Assembly: GCA_016178595.1 (NCBI GenBank)
Contig: JACOSY010000034.1
Location: 1-64,000, forward strand
Source: Ignavibacteria bacterium
Lineage (GTDB): Bacteria > Bacteroidota > Ignavibacteria > UBA10030 > SZUA-254
Reading direction: 5' to 3'
Length of the DNA: 64,000 nucleotides
A program made the position numbers and the translations under genes. The notes under the pieces were generated by a model that did not search any database, was not told the DNA's origin, and worked only from the letters and a program-made list of their open reading frames with translations. This document shows positions 61,889-64,000 of the stretch, one piece after another; position 1 is the stretch's first letter; each line of letters starts with the position of its first letter.

Positions 61889-62305
61889 TCATTGCTTTCG
61901 ATCTTTTTTTCGGAAGACAAACTTCAAGCCGGACCAAACCTCATCCACTGCGCAAATTTTTACATCCACCAATCCATTCTTCAGCCCAATCTCGCGGACA
62001 ATGTTCTCGTTGAGATCGGTCGGCACCTGCGATGATTTCTTGGGCCAGGAAATCCAGAGCGCGCCATCGTGTACCAGAGATTTCTTGAGGTTCGGGAACA
62101 TGTCGGAAAGCTCGCTCGTTTCTTTCGTGAAGTAGTGAATCAAATCCACCGAGCGTTCTAACTTTCGATATCGAACCACGAGTGGAGGGAGCTTTCCAAG
62201 AACATGATGGTAACCTGAAGGTGGATTCACAATTGCGATCGTCAGACCTTCCTTGATCCCCAGCTTTTGGACAAGCGTCTTGTTTGAATATCCTGCTGTT
62301 GACAT
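61889..62305 (-). CDS. DUF3052-family protein
   Basis: 138 residues: AGYSNKTLVQKLGIKEGLTI, then ALWISWPKKSSQVPTDLNEN and VDVKICAVDEVWSGLKFVFR. This is the DUF3052 pattern, a small alpha/beta protein of unknown function found in many phyla. No operon partner evident; the DinB gene is 56 bp downstream on the same strand. Confidence 0.88.
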   Translation of the reverse strand: MSTAGYSNKTLVQKLGIKEGLTIAIVNPPSGYHHVLGKLPPLVVRYRKLERSVDLIHYFTKETSELSDMFPNLKKSLVHDGALWISWPKKSSQVPTDLNENIVREIGLKNGLVDVKICAVDEVWSGLKFVFRKKDRKQ

Positions 62306-62548
62306 TTTTTAAGCCCCTGCTCAATTGTACTTTCTTACATCATCATAAACAACTTTTTATAGGGAGAGGCAGATTACGAACGCCTGATCATCGGCTCAAC
62401 GGAAGGATTTCACAAAGGTGTAAAAGATGTTGGCAAGCTGCCTGGATACATCAACGCGTCATGCGCATGTGAAATCAAATTCCGTACGGTGGGTTGCCCT
62501 CGCCATCGATTCGTTTAGGATTGGGTTTCAGCGAAGTTCGAACATCGA

Positions 62549-64000
62549 TCACTTAGCGAAGTTAATCCATGTGGCTTCCCACGATGTCGCTGCAGCATCA
62601 ACAAATACCTCGGGACCATTCTTATAGAACTTCGCACCGGTAAGTTTATCGAATTGCATATTCACGGGGAGTCTGCGCGGCAAGATAACCTGCTTCAGCG
62701 CAGGCATGAACCTTGTCTCGAGTGCTTCGCGCTTGAATCGCGTGACCCACCGATTGTTCTCCGCCGGCTCGTGTGTCATCGAGACGCGGCCCCATTTTGT
62801 CGGCGAAGAGACGACAGCAATCTGTTTTTTTGCCTCGAGCTCCGGCTGACCGATGCCCTGGAGAAGACGGAGATCCTCGCTATCCTCCAATATCATCATG
62901 TGCCTGAGGTAGCGAATGCATTCAGCACTTGCCCAGTTGTGCGGCATATCGCCAATGTATTTCTCGAACGGTGCATCCTGAAGCGATTGCTCTTCGCGCC
63001 AGGCGTACAGCGGTGAAGCGTGATTGAGGAATCCAATGAACGTCTTTCGAGCAAGATCGGGAAGGCCTGCCCAGAGATACATTTGCGCAACGACGGCAGC
63101 ATTGTACGTCGAAACGCAACGATCATTCAGCCAGCCGGTTTCGATTGGGATGTCTTCCTTCGTCACAGCCTTCATCAACTCGATATGGCCCGTCGTTACT
63201 CTATGATCTTTCGGGAACGCTAATCCAGGATAGATCGCTTGCGATAAATAGATTTGTGCGACTTGCGGTCGTGGCTGCTTTCGTTCATCATTCTCCGGCC
63301 ATTGCGGATCATCACTGAGCAGCATCGGAAGATAGTTGAAACCGTTCGGGTGCCGGCGCATCAGCTCGGAGTTGAATGCAACGGCGCTTACTTTCAGATC
63401 CCGTAAGAAGTCGCGGAGATCCGATCGCTTCGAAAGGAAGAAACGATCGGCTATATCAAGCAATGCGCTCGTTGCAACAATCGTCCACAGAGTATTTGTC
63501 AGCTCGGATCGTATGCCGCTAAGGCCACTGTCGCCAAAACCAGGGGGAAGAAATCCATATTTACCATTCATCGTTCCATCACCCAGTCCCTTCGTACGCA
63601 AGTCCCTCAGGTACATGATAGCCTTATAAGCATCCGGGTACAACTCGTTAAAGTAATCCCAGTTCTGCGTCAGGTCTGCGTGCCGACAAAGGGCATACAC
63701 GGCTGCAGCAGTATCTTTCCAGTGTTTTTCACCGGCACCGCCAACGAATGAGCCATCGTCTCGTTGCTGGTCCCACATATATTCAAGTCCTTGCTTGGCA
63801 GCAGCGTCGTGCCCAAGATAGCGCGCAGCTTCAAGAAGGGAAACTCCATCGATGTACCACAAACCGCGAGAGATTGTTGACCCAACTTGAAATACCGGTT
63901 TTCCATTTTTGACTTCGCGCGCTTCAAGGATATTGCGCGTTGAAGCAACGAGGAAATTTTGATACTCATCGCGGACTTTCCAGTCCACAGTCCCCTGGAA
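62549..64000 (-). CDS. (alpha/alpha)6-barrel glycosidase-like protein, partial (5' end outside window)
   Basis: The frame is open to the window edge, so at least 483 residues and an unknown N terminus are missing; a GTG at 63988 is internal. The visible part alternates helices with loops in the way of six-hairpin glycosidases: ISRGLWYIDGVSLLEAARYL, DDGSFVGGAGEKHWKDTAAA, ELTNTLWTIVATSALLDIAD and a small beta-domain at the end. Acidic residues in DDGSF or WIDG-like loops may be catalytic, but I cannot assign a GH family. Probably acts on oligosaccharides. Confidence 0.7.
   Translation of the reverse strand, partial: FQGTVDWKVRDEYQNFLVASTRNILEAREVKNGKPVFQVGSTISRGLWYIDGVSLLEAARYLGHDAAAKQGLEYMWDQQRDDGSFVGGAGEKHWKDTAAAVYALCRHADLTQNWDYFNELYPDAYKAIMYLRDLRTKGLGDGTMNGKYGFLPPGFGDSGLSGIRSELTNTLWTIVATSALLDIADRFFLSKRSDLRDFLRDLKVSAVAFNSELMRRHPNGFNYLPMLLSDDPQWPENDERKQPRPQVAQIYLSQAIYPGLAFPKDHRVTTGHIELMKAVTKEDIPIETGWLNDRCVSTYNAAVVAQMYLWAGLPDLARKTFIGFLNHASPLYAWREEQSLQDAPFEKYIGDMPHNWASAECIRYLRHMMILEDSEDLRLLQGIGQPELEAKKQIAVVSSPTKWGRVSMTHEPAENNRWVTRFKREALETRFMPALKQVILPRRLPVNMQFDKLTGAKFYKNGPEVFVDAAATSWEATWINFAK

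Noticed and set aside
1-64000. CRISPR arrays
   Set aside because: No regularly spaced direct repeats with unique spacers were seen.

Overview
The window comes from a chromosome of the Bacteroidota/Chlorobi (FCB) branch, most like Ignavibacteria or Kryptonia-type organisms. The evidence is type IX secretion C-terminal signals of the [13 protein letters not shown] type (1315-4044 and 34531-35916), two PorV-family outer membrane proteins, TonB-dependent receptors with an N-terminal carboxypeptidase-regulatory domain, and many lipoproteins. Most genes lie on the minus strand. Several promoters read as TTGACx-17-TATATT, closer to the classical sigma-70 form than to the TTTG/TAnnTTTG form of Bacteroides.

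Layout. 1-132 is the 3' end of an IS30-family transposase. 143-9706 holds housekeeping and secreted-protein genes: a DipZ-like thioredoxin, a secreted zinc protease, a TolB-like lipoprotein, rsmI, dut, a Tat-exported class V aminotransferase, a TfoX-like protein and carA. 9810-14590 is a complete B12 unit: promoter, cobalamin riboswitch, intrinsic terminator, btuB, a Dph6-like PP-loop ATPase, a BtuF-like protein and a DUF6580 membrane protein. ssb follows. 15227-25254 is outer-membrane cluster A: DUF4397/CHRD lipoprotein, TonB receptor, 1109-residue secreted protein, PorV, NHL propeller. 

25504-28878 is an intact 3,375-bp IS1-family-type transposon with perfect 19-bp terminal inverted repeats and an 8-bp target duplication (AGTTTTTC). 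Besides its transposase it carries two unknown passenger genes and a structured intergenic region with a 14-codon ORF behind an unusually strong ribosome binding site. It landed exactly against the -35 box of the promoter of cluster A. I regard this and the twin outer-membrane clusters as the most interesting content.

29101-48717 is mostly metabolic and envelope genes: serA with a class V aminotransferase, an amidohydrolase, mazG, a GH26-like secreted enzyme, a serine hydrolase, Sel1 and TPR proteins, phoH, a lipoprotein/LysM pair, radC, an LpoA-like TPR/periplasmic-binding protein and an ABC transporter. tRNA-Leu(CAA) is at 48912-48997. 49218-59814 is cluster B, which repeats the order of cluster A (lipoproteins, TonB receptor, large secreted protein, PorV, beta-propeller). 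The window ends with a propeller lipoprotein, a DinB protein, a DUF3052 protein and a partial (alpha/alpha)6-barrel gene. No rRNA or CRISPR array was seen. All family assignments are by reading the sequence, without database searches.
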